A DNA stretch of 64,000 nt. Origin: JADHUC01 sp964623055 (GTDB lineage: Bacteria > Planctomycetota > Planctomycetia > Pirellulales > Pirellulaceae). The DNA lies in NCBI GenBank assembly GCA_964623055.1, contig CAZURK010000004.1, positions 62,001 to 126,000 of the forward strand, in the 5' to 3' direction. The position numbers and the translations under genes are program-made. The notes under the pieces were generated by a model. The model did no database searches. It saw only the letters and a program-made list of their open reading frames with translations, and had not been told where the DNA came from. Below, one piece after another: positions 62,421-64,000 of this stretch (the first letter of the stretch is position 1; every line of letters starts with the position of its first letter).

Positions 62421-64000
62421 TCAGAGGATGATACACACCAGCGAGGCGGCTCCCCGCAAGTAGAGGCGGTTACGGACCAACGCCGGATGGGAGTAGATTT
62501 CCTCGTCGAGGGAAAGGCCAAACGGTTTGCGCCGCGACTTCAATTGGGGCTCGGCTCCGGAGATGTCGAACAGAAGCAGCTCGCCGGAGTAGGTGGCAAC
62601 CAGCAGACGCTGGCCAGCCGTGTCGGCGATCAGCGACACGTGCCCCGCAAATGCCTCGTCCCGAGTCGACCAAACGGTCTTCAAGCCGTTGGCCAGATCG
62701 AGACGAAACAGCTCGTCGCCAGATGTGCAGTAGGTGAAACCGTTCACGGCAACCGGAGTCACCGTGTCGGGCATCACTTCCTCGTTCACCGCGATCGGGT
62801 CCGCAGATAGGATTCCTTTGCTGTCGAATTCGTACAGTCGCATCGCGTTGTTTTCCGTTACGACCAGCAAGTGTCGCTCGTCGACGGCAACCGGCATCGG
62901 GACATTGTAGTCCCCGTCGTATTCCGGCCGGACGTTCCAGAGCAATTTCCCCGATTCCATGTCCCAGCCGCTGAGGGATTCGCTTTGGTAGCCGATGATC
63001 TGCTTCCGGTTACCGAACCGGCCTGCGATGCAGGACGCGTACCCAGTGCCCTTTCCTGGGGCCTTCCAGATTGGCTTCAGTGAATCGAACTCCATTGCCA
63101 ATAGCGAGGTCGTGGCTCCGCAGACGTTCACAATCAGTTTGTCGTCAACGATCAAAGGCGTGGATGCGACGCCCCATGTGGCCAGTTCGAATTCGCCGGC
63201 CATGAACTCCGTACGATTTCCGTCGACTGACCGCTCGATTGGTGCCGAATCGCTGCTCGGCAGATCGCACACAAACAACGCTCCGAAAGCGTCAAGCGTG
63301 TAGGCGCGACCATCATGGATGACCGGCGTTGCACGAATCGACTTTCCGTAGTCGATCGAAGGGTCCGGTTGCACGCCGGGCGGGCGGATGAAACTGGCCG
63401 CGAGTATGCGTCTTCCCGTGTTTGCATCAAACATCTTCAGGCAGTCGCGGTCCTTGGCGGGATCCCGGTCGGTCACACCAACCCAGCGTTCCGTTGCCGC
63501 AACACCGCCCAGCCCGTTGTCTTCCAGCGGCGCCGTCCACGCGGTATGCATCTGGTCCAGGGTGTCCGGGAGGGACGGGACTAGCCCGTCGCGACCGGGA
63601 CCGCGAAAGTCGGGCCATCCAAGTCGGTGTGACGTCGTCTGTTCGGCCGGCTTGAATGCCTTGAAGCCGTCCTTCGACTCCAGCAGCTTCAGCAATGTCG
63701 ACAACCGATTCGCGCCCAGTAGCTGCCGGCGAACCTCGTCGCGCAGGTCGACGGGCATTTCGTCGGTGGCGAAGACCGTGATAAACGGAACCCGCTCCGT
63801 CTTGCCGATCACTCGCAACGAACCTGCCGGAATCGTATGGCATCCTTCGAGCAACACCCTGGCATAGTCCGAAATCACAGCGGCTGTCTTGTCGTCGTCG
63901 CCCAGTTCCATCAAGTGATTCGCCGCGTCCGTGCATGTTTCCACCGTGTCGACTTTTCCACTGCGAAAGCCTTGCATACCTGCTTCCCGCAACCGGGCCA
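62421..64000 (-). CDS. PhnD-like/PQQ beta-propeller protein, 5' end missing
   Basis: The frame stays open to the right edge, so the N-terminus is outside. Residues near the visible start (DYARVLLEGCHTIPAGSLRV, GKTERVPFITVF) match the end of a PhnD-like phosphonate/substrate-binding domain. They are followed by an eight-bladed-type PQQ propeller (WPDFRGPGRDGLVPSLP, then blades with GRAYTLDAFGALFVCDLP, ESGKLLWNVRP and YSGELLLFDISG). Such fusions are common in planctomycetes. The role may be sensing or an exported dehydrogenase-like activity; no catalytic residues can be named. Confidence 0.75.
   Translation of the reverse strand, partial: ARLREAGMQGFRSGKVDTVETCTDAANHLMELGDDDKTAAVISDYARVLLEGCHTIPAGSLRVIGKTERVPFITVFATDEMPVDLRDEVRRQLLGANRLSTLLKLLESKDGFKAFKPAEQTTSHRLGWPDFRGPGRDGLVPSLPDTLDQMHTAWTAPLEDNGLGGVAATERWVGVTDRDPAKDRDCLKMFDANTGRRILAASFIRPPGVQPDPSIDYGKSIRATPVIHDGRAYTLDAFGALFVCDLPSSDSAPIERSVDGNRTEFMAGEFELATWGVASTPLIVDDKLIVNVCGATTSLLAMEFDSLKPIWKAPGKGTGYASCIAGRFGNRKQIIGYQSESLSGWDMESGKLLWNVRPEYDGDYNVPMPVAVDERHLLVVTENNAMRLYEFDSKGILSADPIAVNEEVMPDTVTPVAVNGFTYCTSGDELFRLDLANGLKTVWSTRDEAFAGHVSLIADTAGQRLLVATYSGELLLFDISGAEPQLKSRRKPFGLSLDEEIYSHPALVRNRLYLRGAASLVCIIL

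Overview
The window looks like a chromosome segment of a planctomycete, probably Pirellulales. The signs are two DUF1559 prepilin-like proteins with the H-x9-DG tail, lipoproteins with the 'VKGKVTLSGQPL' fold, a DUF1080 glycoside-type protein, tetrahydromethanopterin (H4MPT) C1 genes (ftr and a DHPS-like gene), a DUF1580-like helix-turn-helix protein, and many dispersed intergenic palindromes that sometimes supply stop codons or protein C-termini. The genus is inferred only.

Positions 1-9097 are the integrase end of a mobile island inserted at the 3' end of a tRNA-Val(UAC) gene. From the tRNA leftwards it carries a tyrosine integrase, a putative HTH regulator, a terminator flanked by paired CGGTCGC repeats, a small basic protein, a DUF1580-like excisionase/HTH protein, a DUF3310 protein, ThyX, a DUF3631 ATPase, a CHC2 zinc-finger primase-like protein and a phage terminase small subunit. 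No capsid, portal or large terminase gene follows TerS in the window. Instead there are two opposite-strand orphan genes and then, running off the left edge, a membrane protein with zinc-ribbon motifs and a TRAFAC-type GTPase domain that resembles the GTPase-centred conflict (anti-phage) systems. It also has a Trp-Asp hexanucleotide repeat. I read this as a phage-satellite-like island with a defence cargo.

Positions 9.1-37.4 kb are host genes: aldose epimerase, rsmD, tandem secreted cyclophilins, a RbsD-like protein, bioB, a URO-D-family methyltransferase, a metallophosphoesterase, hsp20, a LolD/FtsX-type ABC pair, PII, truB, an NPCBM protein, an aldo/keto reductase, a DUF1080 protein, a secreted Asp/Glu/Tyr-rich protein, ftr, a channel with a non-canonical selectivity filter, a TIM-barrel isomerase, a mono-heme cytochrome-like protein, a disordered acidic protein, a CPBP protease, a sirtuin, a DHPS-like protein and a PEGA lipoprotein.

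Positions 37.5-49.6 kb hold a PP2C phosphatase and then a well-defined attenuator: a sigma70-like promoter, a 27-codon Ile/Val-rich leader peptide, mutually exclusive hairpins and an intrinsic terminator. It sits upstream of citramalate synthase (cimA), valyl-tRNA synthetase (valS) and a rhomboid protease, which are tightly packed and probably co-transcribed. A sugar-type ABC ATPase, moaE, moaA and a cysteine-desulfurase-like enzyme follow.

Positions 49.7-64 kb hold an SGNH hydrolase, an unusual secreted EF-hand/SAM-methyltransferase fusion, decayed HemP- and TonB-like remnants, a toroid-repeat protein, an AEC transporter, a second ABC pair, a lipoprotein, two DUF1559 proteins, a cytochrome b/ethylbenzene-dehydrogenase-like fusion, and a PhnD-like/PQQ beta-propeller protein cut by the right edge.
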